A stretch of DNA of 64,000 nt, taken from the NCBI RefSeq assembly GCF_900142285.1, contig NZ_FRAJ01000009.1, positions 1 to 64,000 of the forward strand. The letters run 5' to 3'. The translations under genes and the position numbers were made by a program. This document shows positions 1 through 8,917 of this stretch, piece by piece; position 1 is the first letter of the stretch; every line of letters begins with the position of its first letter. The DNA comes from Caminicella sporogenes DSM 14501 (lineage in GTDB: Bacteria; Bacillota; Clostridia; Peptostreptococcales; Caminicellaceae). The notes under the pieces were generated by a model that saw only the letters and a list, made by a program, of their open reading frames with translations, was not told the DNA's origin and made no database searches.

Positions 1-2
1 GC

Positions 3-158
3 GAACTCAAAAATCAGCACGGCTATGATATTGCCATATCGTCGGGCTTATTTGGTATGCGAATACAAGGAGCAATATCAATATTCAATGTGAATATCAA
101 ACGAATATTGACATTGTTAAAGAAAAAATATGGAGAAAATACTCCTAGCTTTCAATAA
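3..158 (+). pseudogene. C-terminal fragment of a probable DDE transposase (5' end outside window)
   Basis: An open frame enters from the left edge and stops with TAA at 156-158, giving 51 residues. The tail contains GAISIFNVNIKRILTLL, a basic amphipathic helix of the type that ends many IS-encoded DDE transposases (the recurring 'NIKR..xLL' pattern). It is followed directly by a strong hairpin with a T-run. Only the end is visible, so it cannot be told whether the gene is intact or which IS family it belongs to. The product call is by general resemblance only. Confidence 0.4.
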
Positions 159-164
159 AAAGAG

Positions 165-220
165 AAAACCACATTCGATTTTTGGGAAAATTATCCTAAT
201 TTGAATGTGGTTTTTTAATT
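165..220 (+). terminator. Rho-independent terminator after the transposase-like frame
   Basis: Arms AAAACCACATTC (165-176) and GAATGTGGTTTT (203-214) are perfect complements, followed by T residues. The 26-base loop is long for a terminator, so it could also be an end structure of an insertion sequence. The stretch from 220 to 430 holds no gene; its only visible structure is a dyad TTTTAAGAC (309-317) / GTCTTAAAA (329-337). Confidence 0.6.
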
Positions 221-430
221 GTTAGAACATTGTTTCTGAAAATACGATGGTTTTTCAGTAGGCTCGATTAAATCTGCTGTTTTTTTTATTGCTGAAAAAT
301 CAAACATTTTTTAAGACCTATTAGAAATGTCTTAAAACTTTAATGTATATCATTAAATAGATTTGCAAACTCTATATTAAGAAAAAAATTTCTATATTAA
401 TTATAAACATGCAAAAAAGGAAGTGTATTG

Positions 431-640
431 ATGGGAAAAATATTCCATAAGATAAAAGAATTAACGACAATATATTTTTTTATGATAATGATTATTGCAA
501 TAGTATATGGCTGTACTACTGATATGAAGTATTTAAGAAAAAAGAAACTAAAAAGAGAAATTAAAATATGTAAAATCATAATGTATGGATATTTGATTTT
601 AGGAACATTTTTATTTATTATAACTAAATTTATTTTATAG
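431..640 (+). CDS. Small two-helix membrane protein preceding the germination operon
   Basis: This is a 69-residue protein starting at ATG 431, with an AAGGAAG ribosome site about 6 bases upstream; a TTG three bases earlier is less likely. Two hydrophobic segments (about residues 11-28 and 48-68) flank a very basic loop containing YLRKKKLKREIK, so it should sit in the membrane as a hairpin. It ends 36 bases before the GerA-type gene and is probably co-transcribed with it. Short proteins of this kind are recalled next to germination operons in other clostridia (CLC_0170-type), but that is from memory and no function is known. It could act with the germinant receptor; this is inferred from position only. 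Confidence 0.6.
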   Translation: MGKIFHKIKELTTIYFFMIMIIAIVYGCTTDMKYLRKKKLKREIKICKIIMYGYLILGTFLFIITKFIL

Positions 641-676
641 ATGAAAATTGATAATTATATTTTTAGGAGGCTTATT

Positions 677-2203
677 ATGGATTTTTATGAAAATCTTTTC
701 GAATTTTCAGAAAATGATAAAGATAAGATAAAGATAGATAAAAATATAGACAAAAATCTTGAAAAGATAAAGGAGATATTTAAATACTGTGATGATGTAA
801 TATATAGAGAGTTTAATGTTGGAAAAGAACAGAAATTGAAATTTGCTACTATTTATGTAGAAGGATTGGCAGATAAAAATTTAGTAAATGAATATGTTCT
901 TAAAAATTTAATGGTTTTATCGAGAATGACGAAGCCTGATGCAAATATTATGAGAGAAAAAATATATGAGCTTATAAAAGATGGAGTTTTATCTGTCTCA
1001 GATTTGAAAGAAATAGATGACATAAATCTTGTGGTAGACAATATTTTAACTGGAGAAACAGTTCTCATAATTGATAAGTGGGATAAAGCAATAGTTATTG
1101 CTTCAAAAGGATGGCCAATGAGAGGAGTGCAGGAACCGGAAACAGAAGTAGTGATAAGAGGGTCTAGAGAAGGATTTATTGAAACTCTTAGAATAAATAC
1201 TGCATTAGTGAGAAGGAGAATTAGAGACCCTAAATTTAAGATAAAGCAGATGCAGATAGGAAGTATGTCTAAAACTGACGTAGCAGTACTTTTTATAGAA
1301 GGATTAGCAAGTAAAGATATTTTAAAGCAGGTAGTAGAGAGACTTAAGAAAATAGATATAGATAGTATTTTAGAAAGTGGATATATAGAACAGCTTATAG
1401 AAGACAATTATAGGTCGCCATTTCCTCAAATGCAGTATACGGAAAGACCAGAAAAAGTTGCAGGAGCTTTATATGAAGGAAGAATAGCTATAATAGTTGA
1501 CAATACTCCATTTGCTCTTATAGTTCCTACTACTTTTAACAGTTTGCTTCAATCCATAGAAGATTATAATGAAAGATTTATTATTGGTAATGCCATACGG
1601 ATTTTGAGGTACATAGCAGTAACGATGTCTTTAATACTGCCGGGACTTTATATAGCTATGACGTCATTCCATCCGGGAATGCTTCCAACAGTGCTTGCTC
1701 TTTATATAGCGGGAAGTAGAGATGGAGTGCCATTTCCTGCATTTATAGAAGCTTTTATTATGGAGATGTCACTTGAGCTTTTAAGAGAAGCAGGAATAAG
1801 ACTTCCTAGTCCTATAGGAGCTACAATAGGAATTGTAGGGGGTTTAGTTCTTGGACAAGCTGCAGTAGAAGCAGGCATAGTTAGCAGTCTTATGGTTATA
1901 GTTGTAGCAATTACTGCTATAGCTGCATATTCGACACCTAATTATAGCTTTGCAATAGGTTTTAGAATACTTAGATTTGCATTTATGGCTGCAGCAGCTT
2001 TTTTGGGTTTATATGGACTAATGCTTGCTTTTGTTATAACGCTGACTCATTTATGTAATCTTAAAAGTTTTGGAGTTCCATATCTATCACCTTTTGATAT
2101 TTATAATATAAACTTTAAAAACTTTAGAGATACTTTTATAAAAGCACCTTTATGTAAAATGAAAAAAACGCCTAATATTATAAATGGAAGAGACAAATAT
2201 TGA
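677..2203 (+). CDS. Spore germination protein, GerA family (receptor A subunit)
   Basis: This is the A subunit of a germinant receptor in the spore inner membrane, which triggers germination when nutrients bind. The 508-residue product has the hydrophilic N-terminal half and the family signature around residues 145-180 (GWPMRGVQEPETEVVIRGSR, then ETLRINTALVRRRI). About five membrane segments follow in residues 300-460. ATG 677 is chosen because AGGAGG lies 6 bases upstream; an in-frame ATG at 641 abuts the previous stop codon but has no ribosome site. It is the first gene of an A-B-C receptor operon. The receptor class is sure; the germinant is not predictable. Confidence 0.93.
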   Translation: MDFYENLFEFSENDKDKIKIDKNIDKNLEKIKEIFKYCDDVIYREFNVGKEQKLKFATIYVEGLADKNLVNEYVLKNLMVLSRMTKPDANIMREKIYELIKDGVLSVSDLKEIDDINLVVDNILTGETVLIIDKWDKAIVIASKGWPMRGVQEPETEVVIRGSREGFIETLRINTALVRRRIRDPKFKIKQMQIGSMSKTDVAVLFIEGLASKDILKQVVERLKKIDIDSILESGYIEQLIEDNYRSPFPQMQYTERPEKVAGALYEGRIAIIVDNTPFALIVPTTFNSLLQSIEDYNERFIIGNAIRILRYIAVTMSLILPGLYIAMTSFHPGMLPTVLALYIAGSRDGVPFPAFIEAFIMEMSLELLREAGIRLPSPIGATIGIVGGLVLGQAAVEAGIVSSLMVIVVAITAIAAYSTPNYSFAIGFRILRFAFMAAAAFLGLYGLMLAFVITLTHLCNLKSFGVPYLSPFDIYNINFKNFRDTFIKAPLCKMKKTPNIINGRDKY

Positions 2204-2230
2204 TTAATTTAAAAGAAGGTGAAGATAAAA

Positions 2231-3343
2231 TTGGATGGAAACAATGATAAAATAATCAGTAATCAGCTTTTTTCTGTTTTAACTAGTTTGATTATAGGCA
2301 TAGGAATACTGTCATTGCCTAGAAATCTTGCAGATAAAGCAGGAGCTGACAGTTTAGTTGTGTTAATTATTGGAAGTTTAATTTTTATGTTAATAGCTAA
2401 CTTAATAGTAACACTTGTACTAAAGTTTCCTCACAGTACAATAATTGAAATAGGAAACTATTTAATGGGAAAATTTGTAGGGAAAATATTAGGAATTGCA
2501 TATTTTATATATATTTTTATGCTTGCTGTTATTGAAGCAAGAGTAGTTGGAGAAATATGTAAAAGTTTTTTGCTTTTAACTACACCTATAGAAATAATAA
2601 TTCTTTCTTTCTTATTAGTTTCTGCATATACAGTTAGAAGTGGTATGGAAACTATTGCAAGAATGGCAGTAATTTTACTGCCGCCATCAATAATACCTGC
2701 TCTTTTAGCTATGTTTATAGTTCTTCCGGATATAGACCCTACATATTTTTTACCTGTTTTAAGAACACCGCCAATTAATTTATTAAAGTCTATACCAGAA
2801 GTAGGATTTAGTTTTTTAGGGTTTGAATTTATCTTATTTATAGCTTTTTTTGTTAAAGATTATAAAAATATTAGAAAGGTTAGTAATATTTCAATTATAA
2901 CTGTATCGATTATTTATTTTTTAACAGTATTTATTACTATAGGTAGATTTGGTATAGAAGAAACTAGAACGCTGGTTTGGCCTGTTATAACACTATTTAA
3001 GACTATAAATATACCGGGGACTTTTCTTGAAAACATAGAAGTTATAATTATGACTACATGGCTTTTTTCAATATTTATGACATTTACTATTTCATATTAC
3101 GGGGCTGTATTTTTACTGAGTAGAGTAATAGAGTCCAAAGAACATAATTATTTAGCTATTCCATTACTGCCTTTGATTTATTTTTGTTCATTAATTCCTG
3201 AAAATGTAGCGCAGACTTATGATTTGCTTGGCAAATATAGCTATATAGGAGGAACGATTTTTATAGTAGGTATTCCAATTTTGTTGCTTGTTATGAGCAT
3301 TTTTAAGAGAAAACCTAAAAAGGAGATAAAAAGGAATGGATAG
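2231..3343 (+). CDS. Spore germination permease-like protein, GerB family
   Basis: This is the B subunit of the GerA-type receptor, an integral membrane protein of the amino-acid/polyamine/organocation transporter fold thought to form the germinant-binding or conducting part. About ten hydrophobic helices span its 370 residues, and the first contains the helix break GIGILSLPR typical of the family. TTG 2231 is preferred because AGAAGGTGA lies 8 bases upstream; a GTG at 2219 sits inside that ribosome site and would add only four residues. The 3' end overlaps the C-subunit gene by 8 bases, indicating translational coupling. Confidence 0.92.
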   Translation: MDGNNDKIISNQLFSVLTSLIIGIGILSLPRNLADKAGADSLVVLIIGSLIFMLIANLIVTLVLKFPHSTIIEIGNYLMGKFVGKILGIAYFIYIFMLAVIEARVVGEICKSFLLLTTPIEIIILSFLLVSAYTVRSGMETIARMAVILLPPSIIPALLAMFIVLPDIDPTYFLPVLRTPPINLLKSIPEVGFSFLGFEFILFIAFFVKDYKNIRKVSNISIITVSIIYFLTVFITIGRFGIEETRTLVWPVITLFKTINIPGTFLENIEVIIMTTWLFSIFMTFTISYYGAVFLLSRVIESKEHNYLAIPLLPLIYFCSLIPENVAQTYDLLGKYSYIGGTIFIVGIPILLLVMSIFKRKPKKEIKRNG

Positions 3344-4496
3344 AAAGAAAAGGATATTTATAGTAGTGTTTATAGTAGTATTTTTATTAACAGGTTGTTG
3401 GGATGCTATAGAAATAGATGAAAGGGCTTTTATAACAGCTATAGGTTGGGATAAATATAAAGGCGATAAAGAAGAACAAGACAAAGGTTATAAATCAGTA
3501 AAAAATAGGTATGTTATGACAGTAACGTATCCGAATGTATCTGTAATTGCGGGAAAAGGTGAAGGAGATCCTTCGTATATTATAAGTACAATATGTTCTA
3601 CTCCTTCTGATGGAAAGCAGCAAGCAAATATTAGAAACAATAAAAATTTTTATATCAACCATGCAAAAGTAGTTTTAGTTGGCAAGGAATTAGCAGAAGA
3701 TGAAAAACTTATGAGAGAAATAATAGATGTCTTTCAGAGGAGTGTATATATAAATAGAAAGATATATTTTTGCTATACTCCGGGGAAGGCAAAAGATATT
3801 TTAATGATGGATACGAAAAAAAATATGGATATAGGATTGTTTATTGAAGAATTAATGGAAAAAGAAATGATATCGTCTAGAAGAGCAAGGGCGGATTTTA
3901 ATAAAATGGTTATAGATTTAAAAGAAAGTAATGCAGCTATGATTCCTCAAATAATAGCTTCAAAAGGTGGAGAATTAAAAGTTTTGGGAACTGCTGTTTT
4001 AAAAGGCAATAAAGTAGTAGGGACTTTGAATGGTATAGAAACAAGAGATATTTTGATTTTGAAGGGACGAGCTAAGGTAGTTGATTATGATATAAAAGTT
4101 GGCGATTTAGTTATTATTATAGAACAAATGAGTATAAATAGTAAAATGAAAGTACATGAAAATAGTGAAGGCAAGATAATTATAAATTTTGATATAAGGG
4201 CTGAAGGAATCGTTTTGCAGCATGATTTTAAATATGCAGGAAGATTGATGGATGCTCATTATATTGAAAAAATAAATAAAGAAGCTGAAAAGCAGATAGT
4301 TGAAGAATTAAAAAGGACATTTAAAAGAGTTCAAAAAGAATATAAAGTTGATTTATTCAAAGCAGGTGAATATCTAAGAAAGCATGAGCCTAAAACTTGG
4401 GATAAGGTAAAAGATAATTGGGAAGAAGTTTATGCAAATGCTCAGGTAAATATTAACTTTGATATGAATATAAGAAGAATTGGAATAGAAGGTTAA
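3336..4496 (+). CDS. Spore germination lipoprotein, Ger(x)C family
   Basis: This is the C subunit of the germinant receptor, a lipoprotein on the outer face of the spore inner membrane. The 386-residue product opens with a basic, hydrophobic signal peptide ending in the lipobox LLTGC, with Cys21 the lipidation site; the mature protein begins CWDAIEIDERAF, the standard opening of GerAC/GerKC proteins. The C-terminal half (about 200-386) matches the Spore_GerAC domain in length and in its closing NWEEVYANAQVNINFDMNI-type strand. It is the last gene of the A-B-C operon. No terminator is evident in the 97 bases before spoIIR. Confidence 0.93.
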   Translation: MDRKKRIFIVVFIVVFLLTGCWDAIEIDERAFITAIGWDKYKGDKEEQDKGYKSVKNRYVMTVTYPNVSVIAGKGEGDPSYIISTICSTPSDGKQQANIRNNKNFYINHAKVVLVGKELAEDEKLMREIIDVFQRSVYINRKIYFCYTPGKAKDILMMDTKKNMDIGLFIEELMEKEMISSRRARADFNKMVIDLKESNAAMIPQIIASKGGELKVLGTAVLKGNKVVGTLNGIETRDILILKGRAKVVDYDIKVGDLVIIIEQMSINSKMKVHENSEGKIIINFDIRAEGIVLQHDFKYAGRLMDAHYIEKINKEAEKQIVEELKRTFKRVQKEYKVDLFKAGEYLRKHEPKTWDKVKDNWEEVYANAQVNINFDMNIRRIGIEG

Positions 4497-4593
4497 AATT
4501 ACCTAATCTAATTATTTACAAATAGGTTTAAAAATTCCCTCGGTTGTTAATACTTATAGTGTAAAACAAAGTATAGCAATTGGGGGAATTATT

Positions 4594-5262
4594 ATGATGT
4601 ATAAGAAAAAAAATGTAATCGGATTTATATTATTGGGACTTATAATATTTACTATATTTTTTAATATTTTTGATGTATATAAAAATAGGGAAAGTTATAA
4701 GCAGGACCTTATTAGATTTCACGTTATTGCAAATAGTGATTCACCTATAGACCAAGCCCTTAAATTAAAAGTAAGAGATAGAGTCTTAAAAGAAATGGAT
4801 AGTAGACTTAATACAAGGGATATAAACAAAGCTAAAGAGATAATAAGAGAAAATATTAAAGAAATAGAAGAAATAGCTTTAGATGAAATAAAGAAAAACG
4901 GATTTGATTATTCTGTGAGAGCTGCTTTAGAAAAATCAAATTTTCCTACGAAAATATATGGAAGTATAGCACTTCCTGCTGGTACATATGAAGCACTTAG
5001 AATAGTTATAGGTAAAGGTGAAGGAAAAAATTGGTGGTGTGTATTATTTCCACCCTTATGCTTTATAGATGTAAAAAGTGGGCTTACTAATGAAAAGACA
5101 AAAGAAGAACTTAGACAAGTTCTCACAAAAGAAGAATTTGATATGATTAATGCAGCAGCAAGTAAAGAAGGTCAGCTTCCTATAAAACTTAAATTTAAAA
5201 TAGTAGAAATTTTAGAAAATTCAAAATGGAAAATAAAAAGGTTAGTTGGATATAAAAATTAA
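4594..5262 (+). CDS. spoIIR: Stage II sporulation protein R
   Basis: SpoIIR is secreted by the forespore and activates the SpoIIGA protease, so that pro-sigma-E is processed in the mother cell. The 222-residue product has an N-terminal membrane/signal segment (about 8-28), then the characteristic block RFHVIANSDSPIDQALKLKV and a later region with GEGKNWWCVLFPPLCFID. Length and motifs match the family. ATG 4594 (or 4597) lies 7 bases after GGGGG. It has its own terminator at 5261-5293 and sits between the germination operon and sleB-ypeB. Confidence 0.93.
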   Translation: MMYKKKNVIGFILLGLIIFTIFFNIFDVYKNRESYKQDLIRFHVIANSDSPIDQALKLKVRDRVLKEMDSRLNTRDINKAKEIIRENIKEIEEIALDEIKKNGFDYSVRAALEKSNFPTKIYGSIALPAGTYEALRIVIGKGEGKNWWCVLFPPLCFIDVKSGLTNEKTKEELRQVLTKEEFDMINAAASKEGQLPIKLKFKIVEILENSKWKIKRLVGYKN

Positions 5263-5293
5263 GTCGCTATCTTAAAGATGGCGACTTTGTTTT
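5261..5293 (+). terminator. Terminator of spoIIR
   Basis: AAGTCGCTATCTT (5261-5273) pairs with AAGATGGCGACTT (5275-5287) with one G-T pair, and TTGTTTTG follows. The hairpin overlaps the stop codon. Confidence 0.85.
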
Positions 5294-5435
5294 GTATAAA
5301 GATTTAAGTATTTTTAGATAAAATAGGAAATTTAAAAGATAAACTATAAGATTAGCAACTTGAAACTAATAATGTATAAAGAATGTATTTGATACAAAAA
5401 ATAAACTTATACTAAGCAAGAGAGGAGGTAATGAC

Positions 5436-6149
5436 TTGAAAAAAATTGTTATAATCATGTGTATACTATTAATTTTTATTTTTAGTATTTCAATATTTAC
5501 AATGGACATTCTTTTAGATAAAGTTTTTGCTCAAACTCTTTACTGGGGTTCTAGTGGAGAAGAAGTAAAGCTACTTCAGTCGACTTTAAAAAGATGGGGG
5601 TATTATGATGGACCAATTGATGGGGTATATGGAGGAGGTACATTTACAGCAGTTAAAGAATTTCAAAGAAAAAATGGATTGGCAGTTGACGGTGTTGTAG
5701 GAGTGCAGACAGCAAGAGCAATGGGACTTAGGATAGATGGTAATAAACCTGATACCAAGACTAGAACATATATTTCAGGAAGTAAAGGAATATCTAGAGA
5801 TGAAGAAATTACTCTATTAGCTAAAGCTATTACGGGTGAAGCTAGAGGAGAACCGTATATAGGACAAGTTGCAGTTGGAGCAGTTATATTAAACAGAGTT
5901 AAAAGTCCATCATTTCCAAATACAATAGCTGGAGTTATATATCAGCCGGGTGCATTTACAGCTGTTAGTGATGGACAAATTAATTTACCACCTGCAGAAA
6001 GTTGTATAAAAGCAGCAAGAGATGCATTGAATGGATGGGACCCTACTTATGGGGCTATTTACTATTGGAATCCTGCAACTGCAACTAGTAAGTGGATTTG
6101 GACACGTGAAGTTAAACTTAAAATAGGCAAACATTGGTTTGGAAATTAA
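5436..6149 (+). CDS. sleB: Spore cortex-lytic enzyme SleB (cell-wall hydrolase)
   Basis: SleB is a lytic transglycosylase that degrades spore cortex peptidoglycan during germination; it needs YpeB for stability. The product has 237 residues: a signal peptide (about 1-33, cleavage after VFAQ or nearby), a peptidoglycan-binding domain (about 34-100; WGSSGEEVKLLQSTLKRWGY, then DGVVGVQTARAMGL), and a C-terminal Hydrolase_2 domain (about 125-237; LLAKAITGEARGEP with the catalytic Glu, and GAVILNRV). The TTG start at 5436 follows GAGGAGGT by 6 bases. The ypeB gene follows 19 bases after the stop, the conserved sleB-ypeB pair. Confidence 0.95.
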   Translation: MKKIVIIMCILLIFIFSISIFTMDILLDKVFAQTLYWGSSGEEVKLLQSTLKRWGYYDGPIDGVYGGGTFTAVKEFQRKNGLAVDGVVGVQTARAMGLRIDGNKPDTKTRTYISGSKGISRDEEITLLAKAITGEARGEPYIGQVAVGAVILNRVKSPSFPNTIAGVIYQPGAFTAVSDGQINLPPAESCIKAARDALNGWDPTYGAIYYWNPATATSKWIWTREVKLKIGKHWFGN

Positions 6150-6168
6150 AGGAAAGGAGGGGTTGTCA

Positions 6169-7530
6169 TTGAGAAAAGGAATTATTATAATTTTAGTTTT
6201 AGCATTAATTGCAACGGGTATATGGGGATATTGGCAGTATAAAGAAAAGAATGATTATTATACTTTTTTAGACAATCAGTTTCAAAGAATGTTTTACGAC
6301 CTTATAGGCAGTGTGGAAACTATTTCAACAGATATATCTAAGCTTTTAGTTTCATCACAAGATAAAGAAAATATAGTACTTTATTCTAATATACTAATGA
6401 ATGCTTATAATGCTCAAGAAAAATTATCGCAACTGCCAATAAAGCATGAAGATGTTACTAAAATAGAGAAATTTTTAAGTCAAGTAGGAGATTATACATT
6501 TGCATTATCAAGAAAAAATTTAAATGGAGACCAGCTTAACTATAAAGACAAAGCAAATCTTGAAAAACTTCAAAGTTATTCAGTAGAGTTAGCTGAAGAT
6601 TTGCATGATATTCATAAAAAAGTACTTAAAGGTACAGTTTGGAAAAATGAACTTAGAAAAAAGGGAAGTAAAAAGTTAAACAGAAAAGCTAAAAAAGAAA
6701 ATCCTATTCAGACGAAATTTGTTAAATTTCAAGAGAGAATGGTTGAATATCCAGAACTTATATATGACGGTCCTTTTTCCGAACATGCTATACAGGGAAT
6801 GAAGCCAAGACTTGTTGGAAAGAAAATAAGCATAGAAGAAGCACAAAAAAGAGTAACTCAGTTTCTTGGAAATACAGTTGTAAAAGAAGTTAAAAAGAGA
6901 GAAAATGCTAGAGGTAAAATAGATACATACAGTTTTACAGTAAAACCACAAAACAAATCTCAAAATAAACAAAATCCAATATATATAGATATAAGTCAAA
7001 AAGGCGGGAAAGTAGTATGGATGCTTAATAATAGGAAAGTTGAAAGAGCAAATATTTCTCAAAAACAAGCTATAAATAGGGCTTCAAACTTTTTAGATGA
7101 AAAAGGGTATAAAAATATGGTACCTACTTTTTCATTAAAATATGATAATGTAGTTACAATAAATTATGTTTACAGTCAGGATGGAGTGCTGATGTATCCA
7201 GATTTAATTAAAGTAAAAATAGCATTAGATGATGGAAGTATTGTAGGATTTGATGCAACAAAATTTTTGATTGCAAATTATAAGAGGAATATTCCAAAGG
7301 CTAAATTAACTCCTCAGCAGGCTAGGCAGAAAGTAAGCATGCAGGTAAAAGTGAATGATAAACCAAGACTTTGCTATATACCGACTCCATCTTTTAGAGA
7401 AATATATTGCTATGAATTTAAAACAGAGTATAAAGGAGATACATTTTTTATTTATATAAATGCACAGACAGGGGAAGAAGAAAAAATACTAAAACTTATC
7501 AAATCTGAAAATGGAACATTGATGATATAA
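6169..7530 (+). CDS. ypeB: Germination protein YpeB
   Basis: YpeB partners SleB in the spore, localising or protecting it until germination. The 453-residue product has one N-terminal membrane anchor (about 3-20, then YWQYKEKNDYYTFLDNQFQR), a long helical region, and C-terminal repeats of the PepSY/YpeB type (around 215-290, 295-365 and 375-445). The start is TTG 6169, 8 bases downstream of AAGGAGG (6154-6160). The same frame is open upstream to a TTG that overlaps sleB, but that start would place the ribosome site inside the gene. A terminator follows at 7537-7567. Confidence 0.93.
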   Translation: MRKGIIIILVLALIATGIWGYWQYKEKNDYYTFLDNQFQRMFYDLIGSVETISTDISKLLVSSQDKENIVLYSNILMNAYNAQEKLSQLPIKHEDVTKIEKFLSQVGDYTFALSRKNLNGDQLNYKDKANLEKLQSYSVELAEDLHDIHKKVLKGTVWKNELRKKGSKKLNRKAKKENPIQTKFVKFQERMVEYPELIYDGPFSEHAIQGMKPRLVGKKISIEEAQKRVTQFLGNTVVKEVKKRENARGKIDTYSFTVKPQNKSQNKQNPIYIDISQKGGKVVWMLNNRKVERANISQKQAINRASNFLDEKGYKNMVPTFSLKYDNVVTINYVYSQDGVLMYPDLIKVKIALDDGSIVGFDATKFLIANYKRNIPKAKLTPQQARQKVSMQVKVNDKPRLCYIPTPSFREIYCYEFKTEYKGDTFFIYINAQTGEEEKILKLIKSENGTLMI

Positions 7531-7536
7531 AGAATT

Positions 7537-7567
7537 ATTCGAGGACAGCTATCCTCGAATTTTTTTA
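7537..7567 (+). terminator. Terminator of sleB-ypeB
   Basis: ATTCGAGGA (7537-7545) and TCCTCGAAT (7552-7560) form a perfect 9-bp stem with a 6-base loop, followed by seven T residues. Confidence 0.9.
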
Positions 7568-7740
7568 TTATTTGTTTAAAGCTCTTAAAGGTCTAACCGT
7601 AAAACTTGCAACTTATAACACATAGCTAATAGATTGTTAAATAAAATATTTGAATAATAAATCTAATAATAATAGAATAAGAAATATATTAAAATAACTT
7701 TTTCAATTAAAAAAGAGTTTTAAATCTGGGAGGAATATTG

Positions 7741-8844
7741 ATGGAGAATAAAATTAATGTAGGAATTATCTTTGGAGGAAAATCAGCAGAACACGAAGTA
7801 TCTCTCATGTCAGCTGCTTCAATTATGAGAGCTATAGATAAAGAAAAATATAATGTCATTCCGATTGGAATAACTAAAAGAGGAAATTGGATGATGTATG
7901 ATGGACCTATAGAAAAGATAGAAAATGGACAGTGGGAAAATATTTCAAATAAACTTATAAAAGATAGACCTGAAGAAAATATCTTTTCTGTGATACCTAT
8001 AGGAGATAAATCTTTAGGAGATAAAATACCACCTGTTTTAATAGATAAAATAGATGTAGTTTTTCCAGTTCTTCATGGACCATATGGAGAAGATGGAACT
8101 ATACAAGGTCTTTTGGAAATGGCAGATATACCTTATGTAGGAGCAGGTGTACTAGCTTCTTCATTGTGTATGGATAAAGTTTATGCTAAAAAAATATTTG
8201 AATTTGAGGGATTAAGTGTTGTAGATTATTTTGTTATATTTAAAGATGAATTAGAGAAAAATATAAAAGATTATATTAGTGCAGTAGAAAAAAATTTTAA
8301 CTATCCAGTATTTATAAAGCCTGCTAATTTAGGTTCAAGTGTGGGTATTACAAAGGCTCATAATCGTGATGAACTTATAAATGGTTTGCATGAAGCAGCT
8401 AAATATGATAGAAAAATAATGGTAGAAAAGTGTATTGAATGTAGAGAAATAGAATGTGCAGTTTTGGGAAATGATAAGCCAAAAGCTTCAGTAGTAGGGG
8501 AGATAATTCCATCTCATGAATTTTATGATTATGAAGCAAAATATTTTGATGATGGAAAATCTAAAATGGTGATACCAGCTGATATTCCTGAAGAAATATC
8601 TGATAAAATAAGAAAGATAGCAGTAAAGGCATATAAAGCATTAGAATGTAGCGGTTTATCAAGAGTAGACTTTTTTTTAGAAAAGGGAACAAATAAGATA
8701 TATATAAATGAAATAAATACAATGCCGGGATTTACAAAATATAGTATGTATCCATTGTTATGGCAGGAAACAGGACTTCCATATGATAAATTGATAGATA
8801 AATTAATACAGTTGGCATTAGAAAGATATAAACAAAAACCTTAA
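7741..8844 (+). CDS. ddl: D-alanine--D-alanine ligase
   Basis: This enzyme joins two D-alanines with ATP in the cytoplasm to supply the D-Ala-D-Ala end of peptidoglycan precursors. It has 367 residues with the complete family pattern: GIIFGGKSAEHEVSLMSA at the N-terminus, PVLHGPYGEDGTIQGLLEM near residue 110, the ATP-grasp lid with KPANLGSSVGITK near 196, and the metal-binding end YINEINTMPGFT near 328. The length is usual. ATG 7741 lies 7 bases after GGGAGG; a TTG just upstream is not needed. In the catalytic loop the sequence is MPGFTKYSMYP, the D-Ala-D-Ala (Tyr/Phe-type) rather than D-lactate form, although specificity is not certain from motif alone. Confidence 0.96.
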   Translation: MENKINVGIIFGGKSAEHEVSLMSAASIMRAIDKEKYNVIPIGITKRGNWMMYDGPIEKIENGQWENISNKLIKDRPEENIFSVIPIGDKSLGDKIPPVLIDKIDVVFPVLHGPYGEDGTIQGLLEMADIPYVGAGVLASSLCMDKVYAKKIFEFEGLSVVDYFVIFKDELEKNIKDYISAVEKNFNYPVFIKPANLGSSVGITKAHNRDELINGLHEAAKYDRKIMVEKCIECREIECAVLGNDKPKASVVGEIIPSHEFYDYEAKYFDDGKSKMVIPADIPEEISDKIRKIAVKAYKALECSGLSRVDFFLEKGTNKIYINEINTMPGFTKYSMYPLLWQETGLPYDKLIDKLIQLALERYKQKP

Positions 8845-8871
8845 CTTTAACTTTAATTTGACTTAGAAGAA

Positions 8872-8900
8872 TTAAACTTAAAGATTAATCTTAAGTTTAA
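8872..8900. repeat. Near-perfect inverted repeat before the DUF1934 gene
   Basis: TTAAACTTAA and TTAAGTTTAA flank A-GATTAATC, giving a 28-base dyad with one bulged A. It lies between ddl and the next ribosome site (8903-8910). There is no T-run, so it is a poor terminator and could be an operator or mRNA hairpin. Confidence 0.6.
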
Positions 8901-8917
8901 CGAAGGAGGATTTGTGT

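Noticed and set aside
853-1407. Open frame of 184 codons on the - strand
   Set aside because: It lies wholly inside the GerA-type gene and has no ribosome site; its Ser/Ile-rich content is the mirror of the real gene's codons.
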